In this document: one piece after another, positions 12,952 through 23,830 of the stretch | Position numbering within the stretch: position 1 is the stretch's first letter | Layout: each line of letters begins with the position of its first letter | Notes under the pieces: generated by a model | The model's input: only the letters and a program-made list of their open reading frames with translations | The model's database searches: none | Told to the model about the DNA's origin: nothing | Origin: Botrytis cinerea B05.10 | Taxonomy: Eukaryota; Ascomycota; Leotiomycetes; Helotiales; Sclerotiniaceae | Direction of reading: 5' to 3' | Length of the DNA stretch: 64,000 nt | Assembly: GCF_000143535.2 (NCBI RefSeq) | Contig: NC_037310.1 | Span: 3,658,001 to 3,722,000, forward strand | Made by a program: the position numbers and the translations under genes

Positions 12952-13452
12952 CAGGGCTGCATTGGGACAATGAGCGAGACGAGCTACACGATACGATGCA
13001 CAAGAGATATGATTGCATGTTATTTCTTTTCTATACGATCACACGAGACGAGTTTTGCGTTCTGGCAAATGGGGATGAAATGTGCTTTGTGAGTCGAGTT
13101 GCGAGCTTTACGAGCGATGAGTTCAGATTGGGGGCATGTAATGGTACGAGTTGTACGAAGTGGTGAGACTTTTGCTATGGTTAATGGTTGCTTGGAAGTG
13201 GCTTCTTTATATCTGAGGAAGCGAGATAAAACCCAGGCTACTTACTGGAATCAATGAAATTTTAGCATGATAATAAGGTCAACTTTGGGTGGTAAATGTC
13301 AGTTTTGGTATTCGTGCTGTTGTCCCGCCAAGTATATGTTTGAACGTAACTCCATGGATGGATGTCATTGTCTAGAATGACGCCATGGGCAACCGATATT
13401 TTGTTTGTACAATTTTGATATTCCCAACATCCTCGTCAACTTCGCTTCCTCC
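12952..13452. other. intergenic between convergent genes
   Basis: Contains the 3' ends of two convergent genes. A 72-codon plus-strand ORF (12948-13166) overlaps the 3' UTR and has no motif. Nothing else is visible. Confidence 0.6.
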
Positions 13453-14644
13453 TCAACCCAGAAGCTTCTTCACCGTACTAGGAGGATTCCCACATTCTTC
13501 CAACAGCTTTTTATGACCCTCCATAGCCCCCTTACAAAATGCTTCTAAGTCCATATTCTCAACTCCCTCCCATTTTCCGTTCGCACCCCCATCAAAAACC
13601 TCCATGCTGAACCATCCTCTGAATCCCGTTCCGAGCACTGCTCTCGCTACTTCTACTATTGGTAGATAACCTCCGTTGTATGGATATGGTCTAAAATCAT
13701 GACTCCATTTACCCCTGGCCCTCAGCTCTTCCTTTTCCTTCTCAGCAGGGGTGGTGGGGATAGGTACGGGCGGTTTATACGCGTCGGAGATTTGGAGAAG
13801 GTAAATTTTCTCAGGGGGGACGGTGGTGGTGAGGGATTGCAGGGATTGGGTGAAATTCATGTGGAGTTTCGCTTGGGTTCCTAAGTGCGAGATGAGTCCT
13901 GAAGAAGTGGTTGGGTCGCCGTATTCGCCGCCAGCGGTTTGGAAGGTATCGAGACAGAGGCCGATGTTAGAGCGGTCGACTAGTTGGACGATTTCCCAAG
14001 CGGATGACCAGGTGGGAGCGTGGGTGGCCCAGCACCTACAGCGAGGAGTGTTAGGACGGCGTTGGTAAAGAATGGGTAGGGGGGTAAAGGGAGGGGGACG
14101 GGATGAAAGATAGAAAAAGAGGAAGAAGATGGGGATCATACCAATTCTCGTAAGCAAGACGAAACTTATGTTCCGCAAGCAAATCACACAACTCCCTCAA
14201 ATCATCCGCCAAAACATGGAAATCTGACGAGATATCTGGCGAATCCGAACTCCCCACTTGCAACATATCGGTACCCACAGCCTCCATGATACGAATCCAC
14301 CCCTTCGCCCGCTCAAAAGCATCTTTTCTTTCATTCGATCCCTTTGGCCATCCTTCGAAGTTCGAAAATGGTTGTAACATCATTATCCCCAAATTGTTCT
14401 TCTCGCATAGCTTTTTGACTTCGGTTCCGGCTGAACATAATGAATCGTAGTCATTTTCTTTGATTTCCTTTTTATGAAAGGTCGAAGCGAAGGAAAGGAG
14501 ATCAGGAAATCCAAGTTCAATGGCTGTGAAGCCTGCGGAAGAAATTGCAGCAAGTTTTGAAGGAAGAGGGGTTGAAGATGTTCCAACAGAGACACTGGCG
14601 AATGACGCCGGAATTTGAGCGAGAGATTCTGGAGAGATGGCCAT
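13453..14644 (-). CDS. 3-dehydroshikimate dehydratase-like TIM-barrel protein (QutC/Qa-4 type)
   Basis: The protein belongs to the xylose isomerase-like TIM-barrel superfamily (AP endonuclease family 2). Two exons: 14644-14142 and 14035-13453; the junction restores YENWCWATHAPTW. The 361-residue length matches fungal QutC/Qa-4 enzymes, which convert 3-dehydroshikimate to protocatechuate in quinate catabolism. Features shared with that family are GFTAIELGFPDLL near the start, LQPFSNFEGW, a YEN-W..A..W box, NIGLCLDTFQTAGGEYGDP (metal-site region), LLQISDAYKPP and a C-terminal GFRGWFSMEVF. No other qut/qa cluster gene is next to it, so the role could be in aromatic catabolism outside a cluster, or a related sugar-phosphate isomerase activity. 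The superfamily is firm; the exact substrate is inferred. Confidence 0.8.
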
Positions 14645-15181
14645 ATTGAAGAATCGAATTGTTTAGAGAATTTGTGAATCCCAATTGAGCTTATAAAGTA
14701 TGAACGAGGTCAAAACACTGAAGGTGCTGTCTGCTTTTTATATAGCAAGTGACGTCAGGAAAGTGGTGGGGCAGTTGCTTCACGTGATTGTTAATCAAAT
14801 AAAAGAGTTTCGGAACCATTCGGGAAAGCACTGTTGTTTCCCTGTGTCAGACGTTTTGGGGGATCTAAAGTTTGACGGTGGTGGAGAAGATTGTATGTTT
14901 GCCAATGTTTGGGTAACATCGGCAGTCTCATCGACCGGCTGCAATGTGCTTCTACGCGATTCGTGATATACCCAACCATCTCATCCACTCGAATGATACG
15001 TATTACTCCGCCCAGTTGCATGAAATGTATCTGTGGGTATTCTTTCATGAGAGAAAACAGGCTTTTAGGTCCATAGATTGTAGATTGATAGAAAGTAAAA
15101 TAATAACACGTACCATACTTGTGGTAACTGGGTATCTCAAAACAGAAAATATGTCCATGTCCGTTGGAAAAAGTAAAAGAA
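14645..15181. other. intergenic between two minus-strand genes
   Basis: Holds the promoter of the dehydratase-like gene and the 3' UTR of SLX9. Short ORFs on both strands overlap each other and carry no motif. Confidence 0.6.
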
Positions 15182-15806
15182 TCAAGGCTTTTTGAACTCC
15201 TCCTTCTGCTCCATGGTTTGTGAAATGAATCCTCTCAATGCGGCCCATCTACTCGCAGTCCCTGAAGCAGCTGGCACTTCTTGACCCTCCACAGCAGTAA
15301 CTTCTTTCGGTTTCTCCTCCGTAACTCCAGCCAATTGTGCCATATTCTTTCCAAATCTCTCCCTCTCCATAGCCTCCAACTTCTCCCTCTTCTTCGTTGC
15401 TCCAGGTCGACTCTTCATACTCTTTTGTTTGATCTTTCCACTCTCTCCTCTGCTAATCTTCTCCAAGCCTTCTCCCTCGAAATCCGGCAGTGCATCTGCG
15501 AGACTTTCTAATGTGGTAACCAATTTCTTATTTGGACGTCTACGCTTGAGGGGCTTTGAACTGCCTTTTTCGATACGGTTGACAAAGGCGGAATGCTTGA
15601 TCGTTCGTTTGTCTTTTTTGGACTCGATGAATGAATCGGATATAACAGCACCTTCGCGATGCACAGGTGGAACATGGATACCTGAGCCTGCTTGAGAAGC
15701 TTTTGCGCGCATAGAATTTCGCTTTTTGGGTGCGGTGGGCGCCTGCGAAGATAGTTAGTTTTGCAACTTCAAATGGGGAAGATAAAAATTCTTTTGGACG
15801 TACCAT
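15182..15806 (-). CDS. SLX9: ribosome biogenesis protein SLX9
   Basis: SLX9 is a nucleolar factor of 40S (pre-18S) maturation and export. The first exon is just the ATG (15806-15804), followed by a GTACGT intron and the main exon 15742-15182, giving 187 residues starting MAPTAPKKRN. The main exon alone has an internal ATG, but the spliced start restores the basic N-terminus expected for the family. Family marks are HSAFVNRIEKGSSKPLKRRR, KKLVTTLESLADALPD, the basic KSMKSRPGATKKREKLEAME and the C-terminal block SRWAALRGFISQTMEQ. The protein is highly basic. The start codon faces UBA4, whose ATG is 237 bp away, so the two probably share a promoter region. Confidence 0.88.
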
Positions 15807-16043
15807 GATCGCGAATTGATTATATTTTGAAGTATTCAAGTGCTACGAGAAAATTTGCTTGAAAATCGGTGAAAGACGTGAGTGAGAGCTTTGGAGGTAA
15901 AAATGTTCACTGGTGCATTGGAAAGCTCAAAGATCTAGGTAAACTTAGCGAATAAAAAAAAGTTGTCCGAACTATTGTTATGAAGCGACTTTCATAATTT
16001 ACTACCCACCCGCACTATAAAAATCACAACCATAGAACCCAAC
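15807..16043. promoter_or_regulatory. short divergent promoter, SLX9 / UBA4
   Basis: The 237 bp separate two divergent start codons, so the 5' leaders and promoters of both genes must lie here. There is an A-rich run near 15953-15962. I recognise no specific factor site. Confidence 0.6.
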
Positions 16044-17611
16044 ATGAATTCCGCAGAGGAAAAGGCGAGTGCTTTACGGCGTCAAATAACTGACACCGAG
16101 ACTGAACTTGCTTCCCTAAAACTACAATTATTGAGTATCGAAGGAAAAGATGTCGACTCAAAAGATCTTGAGGTTACAGAAGAAGGTCTCGTGACTCATG
16201 GCGAAAGCAAATGGCCCATGAGTTTGGAAGAATACAAACGTTATGGAAGACAAATGATCGTGCCCGATATTGGTATTCAGGGTTAGTTGTTAAATATCTG
16301 GAGATGTTTCTTTTCGATTTCGGGATATCCTACTAATCATGATTCAGGACAATTACGACTTAGATCAACCTCTGTTCTCCTAGTTGGAGCTGGAGGTTTG
16401 GGATGTCCGGCCGCTGCATATATCGCCGGTGCAGGAGTTGGTACTATTGGAATTGTCGATGGAGATACTGTAGAAGAGTCGAATTTACATCGTCAAGTAT
16501 TGCATAGTACAGACCGAGTGGGGGTTAATAAAGCTGTCAGTATTGCTAAATATATATCAGGGTATGGATCTTCCTTTAAAATAAGGACGAGTGTATTTAT
16601 TGACAAACTTCCAGCTTGAATCCAAATGTAAAGACAAATACCTTCGAAACACATCTTACGCCTCAAAATGCAGAGGATATAGTCAAAGACTATGATTTAG
16701 TTCTTGACTGTACTGATCATCCCACATCCCGCTATCTCATTTCAGATATATGTGTTCTTCTCCAAAAGCCACTCGTTTCCGCCTCCGCTCTCCGAACAGA
16801 TGGCCAGTTAATAATATTAAACAATCCTGCCTTACCTCCTGGCGATCTATCAGGTGGTCCATGTTACCGCTGTGTCTTCCCCAAACCGCCTCCGCCCGAA
16901 GCCGTGACAAGTTGTGGCGACGGAGGAATTATTGGACCTGTTGTAGGTGTAATGGGTGTTTTACAAGCTTTGGAGGCTATAAAACTCATTGCATCTGGAA
17001 AGTTGGCCACGGTTGGGGAAAAGAATGAGACAAGTTCTACCCCCAAGACGAATCCTACTACGATGTTATTATTCTCTACAAATGGAACGTCGCCATTCAG
17101 AAATGTCCGTTTAAAGGGTAGAAGATCGACTTGTTTCGCTTGTGGAGAGGAACCTCAGTTGTCTCTTGAGCAACTGAAATCTGGCTCTATGGATTATGTC
17201 TTATTTTGTGGCATGACGCATCCCGTCAAGTTATTGAGTGATGAAGAGAGGGTTGAGGCAAAAGATTACGAAGAGTCGATAAGAAAGGAAGAACAAGATC
17301 ATTTGTTGATTGACGTTCGAGAGAAGGTGCAGTTTGATATCTGTAATATTGAGGGATCACACAATATACCTTTCTCATCATTCCAAGGCAACAGAATCAA
17401 CGAAGATCGCTCACTATTAACGCTCACCGATGGCCTGAGCCCGAAAGCTCCTATATATGTCGTTTGTAGGCTCGGTAACGATTCCCAAGTAGTCACAAAA
17501 AAGATGAAGGAAATGGGATTGGATCTCAGAGGCGACAGATATATTGGTGATATCAAGGGAGGTTTACGATCTTGGAAAGAACAGGTAGATAGTTCTTGGC
17601 CCGAATACTAG
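16044..17611 (+). CDS. UBA4: UBA4, E1-like adenylyltransferase and sulfurtransferase (MOCS3)
   Basis: UBA4 activates the ubiquitin-like protein URM1 by adenylation and thiocarboxylation, for tRNA 2-thiolation and urmylation, and in many fungi also serves molybdopterin synthase. Exons 16044-16281, 16348-16561 and 16615-17611 are in phase, 482 residues. Order: an N-terminal coiled coil ([18 protein letters not shown]); a ThiF/E1 fold from about residue 70 with [20 protein letters not shown] (ATP loop) and [12 protein letters not shown]; zinc cysteine pairs in CYRCVFP and CFACGEE; the likely catalytic Cys251 in [17 protein letters not shown]; and a C-terminal rhodanese domain (about 365-482) with [13 protein letters not shown] and active-site Cys435 in [10 protein letters not shown]. 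All key residues are intact. It converges with PAM17, the stops lying about 230 bp apart. Confidence 0.95.
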
Positions 17612-17845
17612 ACTATAGCGGCAAAATTAAGACATGTGAATACTTGAAAGAGGGAGATTGATATTTGCGTTGGTATTTTGCGCAAAAAGTGAATAATGGA
17701 AGCACCATAAGGAGTAGTTCAATGAACGCCAAAATCGTACAACTGCTTGCTAAGTTGATTTCCTTGCTTGCCATAAAAAATGATAATCATTACAACCTGC
17801 CACCCCTTCCACCATTTTTCTATCCGTCCCTAGTTGAGTTGAGTT

Positions 17846-18640
17846 TTACACGTATGTTTGTCGTTTCCTGTTGAAAGCTCTTTGATCCTTCAACCATTGC
17901 CTATAGCCGGCTACACTTGAGATTTTCTCGCCGTAATAATCTAAACAAATCAATTAGCCATGCTCTTCAATCGTTCATTCCCCTCTTCACATGAACCTCG
18001 AATCAAACTTACCAGGCACTGGATTCGCCATCGAACTCGCACTAGGGTCCACCCTATACTTCTTAACCCTCGCATAAAACTCTTTCTCCTTTATATCCAT
18101 CTGCTGTCTAAACTTCCTGTTCTTCACATTGAACGCCGCAGTCCCCAAAATTGGTCCGGTCAACCATCCAGCTCCTCCACATGCGAATGTTACTAATCCC
18201 AATGTAATGAATGGATCCAATGGAATTTGTCCCACCAGTGCATCCATATCCGTATGTGTAAGAATCTGCGCACCAATTGCGAAACCACCAAATCCGGTAC
18301 CGATAGAAGAACCGAGTTGAAACCAGCGACGGGTTCGACGGAGCTTGAAAAATGTGTTCCAATCTAGAACTTCTGTTTGCGCAGCACTAGACTTTGAGGT
18401 TTTGGTTGAAGGGGGAGATGTAGTTGTGGATGCAGAACGAGTAGAGGAGGTACTGGGTTTGAATGTGACATTGCGTTTATAGTTAGGAACCAGGACTCGA
18501 CGTCGCGAACTTGGGGTTTGAGTATCTGGAGTGCGAAGAGGGGTAGTTGATGCAGTTTGGTAGGTGCATGATGTGAGGAATGACGGTTGCATGCGGCAGC
18601 TAGCTGCTGCTGTTCTTAATGTTGGCGCTGAATACAGCAT
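17846..18640 (-). CDS. PAM17: PAM17, presequence translocase-associated motor subunit
   Basis: PAM17 is an inner mitochondrial membrane protein that helps dock the import motor on the TIM23 channel. Exons 18640-18013 and 17940-17846 give 240 residues. The N-terminal 80 residues are rich in Arg, Ser and Thr and nearly free of acid residues, as in a mitochondrial presequence. The conserved core is DWNTFFKLRRTRRWFQL, followed by two membrane segments, around GSSIGTGFGGFAIGAQIL and ITLGLVTFACGGAGWLTGPI, and the block MDIKEKEFYARVKKYRVDPS. The second exon supplies the expected tail DYYGEKISSVAGYRQWLKDQ, which a single-exon reading would miss. Confidence 0.93.
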
Positions 18641-18996
18641 TTTGATAGAGAGGGTGATTGCAATTTCTGGTGAGTTTTTGTGGTGATGACGAAAATTGAG
18701 AGCTTTCTAGAGAGCTTGTTGATCCTGGTATTTTGATATCAATGGACGGGTTCAAACCGGTTATTATTTTTCTTAGAGCGGCGGTACTATGTACGAGCTT
18801 TGAGCTAGCGCAGCAAGAGCATAGAACTACCCAAGACAATGACGGTTCAGTTTAGTCATCAGAGTTCGTAGAGAAGGAATACAAAGTAAATAGACTGAAT
18901 AATAAGGAGTCATTAAAAACAACGTAATCATTTTCATTACGTTATTAAAGATAAAGAGCGACTCTCTAAGAATACTACTTAGACTATTTAGATTAA
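18641..18996. other. PAM17 promoter and left flank of the retrotransposon
   Basis: Contains the 5' side of PAM17. A small perfect inverted repeat (AACGTAAT, 7-nt loop, ATTACGTT) lies near 18919-18942. The last five bases (ATTAA, 18992-18996) are one copy of the target-site duplication. Confidence 0.6.
18992..18996. repeat. target-site duplication, left copy (ATTAA)
   Basis: The five bases directly before the left LTR are identical to the five directly after the right LTR (25610-25614). This proves that the two LTRs bound a single insertion with no later rearrangement between the ends. Confidence 0.9.
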
Positions 18997-19566
18997 TGTT
19001 ACGGGAGCTGCCTCTAGGGTCACGTGGAAGTGTCTAGAGATCTCTCGAGGTGGTTTAGACTAGACTTCAAGTAGGAATTCGATAAGGTTGTAACTGATTG
19101 CAATTCTCGTAACTATAGTAATGAAACTAATGATTGTTCTTGAGCACGAAGCTCTACATTGTAATGAAACCCATTCCCTATATAGACCTTCGTCCTGAAG
19201 TCGACCGACAAGTCGATCGGCAAATCGATCGATAAGTCGATCGGCTTTTGATCACATGACACTTGTCCTGTGATTCCTATTGTCCTAGCTTGTCCTTTTG
19301 TCCTGGGGCTAATCCCCTGGGATATTACTAATATAACTTCGCGAAAAGTTTGCAAAGTTATGTTCAGTGCTTCCTAGGACCTATTGTCCTAGGAGCTGTA
19401 TCCTACGTTTCTAGGATATCCTATGACTAATACTATATACATGCCTGAGGCTTTCCTTGGGTGCCTAGTGTCCCCCGGTATACTGCAGCTGAATCACTGA
19501 GGCCTATAATACCATTATAGCCTATACGTTGGTGATTCTACAGCCTGTTACTAATCCGTCGTAACA
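18997..19566 (-). repeat. left LTR (3' LTR in coding sense), 570 bp
   Basis: Begins TGTTACGGGAG and ends CGTCGTAACA on the plus strand. Compared with the right LTR it keeps C or G at dozens of positions where the other has T or A, so it is the less mutated copy. In coding sense a TATATA box (19184-19179) lies about 32 nt before GTGCTCAA (19147-19140), a plausible RNA start; see the primer-binding site entry. Confidence 0.95.
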
Positions 19567-19579
19567 CTATCCCCTTCTT
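19567..19579 (-). other. polypurine tract next to 3' LTR
   Basis: In coding sense the 13 bases AAGAAGGGGATAG abut the start of the 3' LTR. A purine run at this place is the expected plus-strand primer for reverse transcription. Confidence 0.75.
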
Positions 19580-19662
19580 AGCCTAGCGCTTGTCCCAAGC
19601 GTTTATATTAGTACGTCTTCCCTTTCGTTTACTTAAATGATTGTGATGTTTTCTTCTTCAGT

Positions 19663-20259
19663 ATGCCTCCTACACGAACAGCTTTTGTTCACGATATTCT
19701 TAACTTGGTTCGCCGCGTCGAGCGTTCTGGTACTGAAAGAGATTCTTGCGATTTGTATATCAAATCCAATCGTCGTTGCATTGTTGACGATAGTTTATCA
19801 CAGCGTTGTGCCGAGTATATCCGTCATAAAAAAGGTCGTTGCCGTCCTGGATCAGAGATACCTACAAACTATGAATCTTTGGAGTGACAGCAGGAGCTGC
19901 TGCGCTTGGAGGAAGAAAAGGCTTTCGCTCAGTCGCAGGAGATTAATGCCCGGATTCTTCGATTGCGCAAGCAACAAGAATTTCTTCGCAAGTGTGAAAA
20001 GGAGATGATTTGTCGAGATCTTCGTACGCTAGAAGAGCTTGATCTAGCTGAGGAGAATGAAAGATTGGAAAAGGAAAAATTGGAAAAGGAGCGTGCAGAG
20101 AAAGAGACAGCAACCACTATTACTACATCTACTCCTAGTAGTTCTTCTTTTGGTTTCTTCGACCCCTCATTGCCTTTGTTATCTGATACGAAGCTTGAGG
20201 CTTTGTTGGCAGATGTGAATACTTCAGATAGAATGCCCGTAGTTTCTCAAAGCAGCTGA
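19663..20259 (+). pseudogene. accessory ORF antisense to gag-pol, one internal stop
   Basis: A plus-strand reading frame of 199 codons starts MPPTRTAFVHDILNLVRRVE and ends DRMPVVSQSS. It is open except for one TGA at 19885-19887, directly after the 74th codon. That stop could come from a single G to A change, in line with the rest of the element. The N-terminal part has several Cys residues (RDSCDLY, NRRCIVDD, QRCAEYIRHKKGRCRPG). The middle is a charged coiled coil (EELDLAEENERLEKEKLEKE). Its 3' end overlaps the pol C-terminus tail by roughly 100 bp, tail to tail. Base composition is normal, unlike the AT-rich gag-pol. I do not recognise a family. Extra genes have been reported in some fungal gypsy elements, but whether this is one is not shown here. 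Confidence 0.6.
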
Positions 20260-23200
20260 GATCTTCCTTGAGTTCCTATATGTTTTCTGAATGTAGGTAG
20301 TCTAACCATTTGATCAAATACTTGGCCTTGTTTCTGATATATTTGCAATCTAGTATTGTTTCGACATTGTATATAGCGTTTGGGTTGACTAGTTCAATTT
20401 CTGTAAATGACGCATTTGGCACTCCTGGTAATGCTGGTTCGAGTAAGGATATGTGGAATACTGGGTGGATATTTATTGTGTCTGGTAATTTCAATCGATA
20501 ATTAACCGTTCCTATTATCTTATCAATTTTGAATGGTCCTAGTTTCCTGTGATCGAGTTTATTGCTTGGTCTCTTGGTTTCGATGTTTCGTTGTAGCAAA
20601 TAAACTTTATCCCCCTCTTTAAGCGTAGGTTCTATATTATGTTTCGTATTATAATACGCTGCTATTCTGGAAGATATAAATCTTAGATCAAGAGCCAATT
20701 GCTTTTAGAGATCTTTCAACTATTCGACTTGTATTATCACTGATTCGGCATTAACTTCTTGTGATATCGGGATTTTATATGCTTGTGGATTAAACCCAAA
20801 ATTAGCTCGTGCTGGTGTGATTTTCGTGGTTTCTGTTTCCGATGTATTGTATGCGAATTGTGCCATGGGTAATAGCTCTACCCAATTGTTTTGTCGATAA
20901 TTTACATAGCATTTAAGATATGCTTCTATTATCTGATTGGTCCTTTTTGTTTGATTATCTGTTTGTGGGTGGAAAGATGTCGATAGCTTTCTTTTGATAC
21001 CCATAAGTGCTAATAAGGTAGTCTAGAATTTCGAGGTAAAGAGCTTGTCTCGATTTGAGATTATCTTATCTGGTACTCTGTGTATACTTACTATAACTCT
21101 TAGGAATATATATACTAGTTGTTCAGTATCCCATGTTTCCTTGAATAATATTATATATATAAATTTCGTTAGCCTGTCTACTATATTGAGTATTGCATTG
21201 TATTCAATTCCTGTAGTAGGATCCTTTGAAAGTGGTAGTTTAACTACAAAGTCTTATGTGATGGATTTCTATGACTGAGAAGGTATGTCTGGGGTTTGGA
21301 GCTGACCATACGAAGCATATCGCAATAACTTGTTTTGTATACAGGTGTTACAATTTCCAACAACTTTTTCAACTATCGTTTTCATTTGTAGGAAGTAATT
21401 GATTTCCCATATTCTTACAAATGTCCTTGCAATTCCTTAATGTCCATATGCCAGCAATCTATGTTGTTCCATCACAAATTCCTTAGTCATTTGATTCGGA
21501 ATATATACTTTTCCATGAAAGTATATGGTATCATTTTCTATAGTGAATCCTGGTTCTATTGTCTTGCGTATGCGTGTGGCAGTAGCATCCTTGTTGTAGT
21601 ATGATTGGATCTGTTTTCTGAGGTGGTTGTCTCCCAATAGGTGTGTTGCTGCAAGCTGTAGTGCATTGTAAACTAGTGATTCGCCGTCTTTCTTAAATAT
21701 AATATATAACTCGTACATTTTGTTTTCTTGATATTCTGGTTTTCGGTTAAGAGTGTCGGCTTTAGCATTTTCTGATTCTTTGATATATGAAATTCTAAAG
21801 TTGTAGTTGGCTATGGTCTCCGACTATCTGACCTGTCGTTTATTTAACTACTTCGTTGTAGTGAAGTAAATCAAGTTCTTATAATCTGTATACACCTGTA
21901 CTGTATATTTCGATCCTTCCAAATATACTCGCCATTTTCTAAATGCATCGATTATCGCCAGTAATTCTTTGTCATATATCTTGTAATTCAATTCAACTAG
22001 TAATAGTTTTCAGGAGTAAAATGCGATTGGCTGGTATTTTTCATTCTGGCCCGGTTAGCTCAAAACTGCTCCTATAGCGAAATCCGAGGAGTCCATCTCC
22101 ATTATGATTTCTTTCTCTAAATCAAAAGTCAATAGTATTGGCTTTTCTGCCATTGCTTGTTTGAGTATATCGAATGACTCCTATGCTTTGGCAGTCCATT
22201 CGAAGCTTCCTTAATCTTTTCTGATTAACATAATCAAGGGTATAATAATTCCTGAATAACCTTTGATAAATCTTCTATAGAAGTTGACGAATCCTAAAAA
22301 GGATTGTACTTCCTTGATTGTGGTTGGCTGCTTCCATTCGAGTATTATTTTAATCTTGTTTTTGCTCATCTTGAGTCTTTGGCTTGATACAGTGAATCCC
22401 AAGAATTCTGTTTCTGTGATATGGAATTCGCATTTGCTTGGTTTGTACAGCAAGTCTGTTTTGGATAGGCTTTCGAGAATGTTGCTAACATCCTTAATAT
22501 ATTGAACCTTGTTGTTTGAATATACTAGAATGTCGTTCAAATAGTATATACAGTAAGTATCCAAATATTGTGACAATATATTATTTATAAGCCTTATGAA
22601 AGTAGCTGGTGTATTAGTTAGCCTGAATGGCATAACTTGGTACTTGTATAACCCGTATCTTGTTTTGAAAGCGGTCTTCCATTCTTCGCCTTCCTTCATT
22701 TTGATCAAGTGGTAACTATTACATAGGTTCATCTTGGTAAATATCGTAGCTCTGCTTAATCGATCTCTTAATTCCGTAACTAATGGAAATGGATATCAAT
22801 CCTTTTTAATGAGTGTGTTAAGCTTTCTATAATCTACAATTAATCTATCGGATCCATTCTTTTTGGGTACTCATATAGTTGGACTAGCCACTTGGGATAC
22901 GGATTCCCTAATCCATCCCTTGGTTAAATTGTTATCGATATATTCTTTAAACCTTTTTAATTTATCGGCTGATATTAAATAAATTGGGGTGTATACAGGC
23001 ATCTTGCCTTCCTTTAATATTATCTCATAATCCTATAACTTATATTCCAGTAAAGCCTTATGGATTCCTGGTTCTTTGAAAACATGTTCATAGTTCTTGT
23101 ACTGTTCTAATATTGTAGGCTTTTCTTTTACCTTGATTGTGATTTCGTGCCGTATCATTGGCTTCTGCATTTGTAGAGGAGGTATATTGGCTTTCGCTCT

Positions 23201-23830
23201 TAATGAAGAACCCTGGATTGAGTGTCCTATATCGCCGGTGTTGTTCGCGTTCAACTCTCCTTGACGCGTGTTACGTTTCGCGAATGCCTCTAGTATATCC
23301 CTGTGACCGCTTTTGCACTAATCAAATGTTACAATTCCTTATGCCCAATCTATTTTCGAATTATATACCTTTAACCATGGCATTCCTAAGATAATCTATT
23401 ATTGGTCCAATGGTACAATATCAAGCTATATAACCTTTATATATTGGATTATGCCTATTCGTATTGGGATTGTTTCCTACAAAATCTTTCCATCAGACCC
23501 TACTAGCTATCCATCAATTAACTGCAATCGATAGGGGTATTGTTTTATCTGAAGTGGTATTTCCAAGTACTTTGCAGCTTTTGGTACAATAAAATTTCCT
23601 GTAGCCCCTGAATCTATTATGGCTAATTGTATATGTCCATTTATTTGAACCTTGCAGTATATCTATCCTGCCTGTCCCGTAGCATTTAACTGCTGGGTAA
23701 CTTTGCGAACTTCTTGCGAAGTTATATTTGGAGTTAAATCCTTGCATGTTACTTTATTCTGATGGTTCTTCGTCTTCCTTTTCTTAAGGAACCATCCGGT
23801 TGCTTCTTTATCTGATCGATGGATTCCGCA
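20142..23830 (-). pseudogene. degenerate pol: protease, reverse transcriptase, RNase H, integrase, chromodomain
   Basis: Broken by many stops; boundaries are approximate. Protease keeps the DSGATGNFI active-site box (near 23600). In reverse transcriptase the catalytic box reads YLND at about 22532-22540, with Asn (AAC, 22537-22535) in place of the first catalytic Asp, and nearby FRLTNTPATF departs from the family pattern at two transition sites. In integrase the box HPQTDNQTKRTNQ (about 20935-20970) has Lys (codon 20947-20945) where the third catalytic acid of the D,D-E triad is expected. The C-terminal chromodomain is visible as IYNVETILDCKYIRNKAKYL and IKWLDY, with a stop a few residues later at 20278-20276 and a Lys/Pro-rich tail beyond. 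These substitutions fit G to A changes on the coding strand. Confidence 0.85.

Noticed and set aside
13699..14068. Plus-strand ORFs over the dehydratase-like gene
   Set aside because: They are antisense shadows of a well-supported minus-strand gene and have Gly/Val-biased, motif-free sequence.
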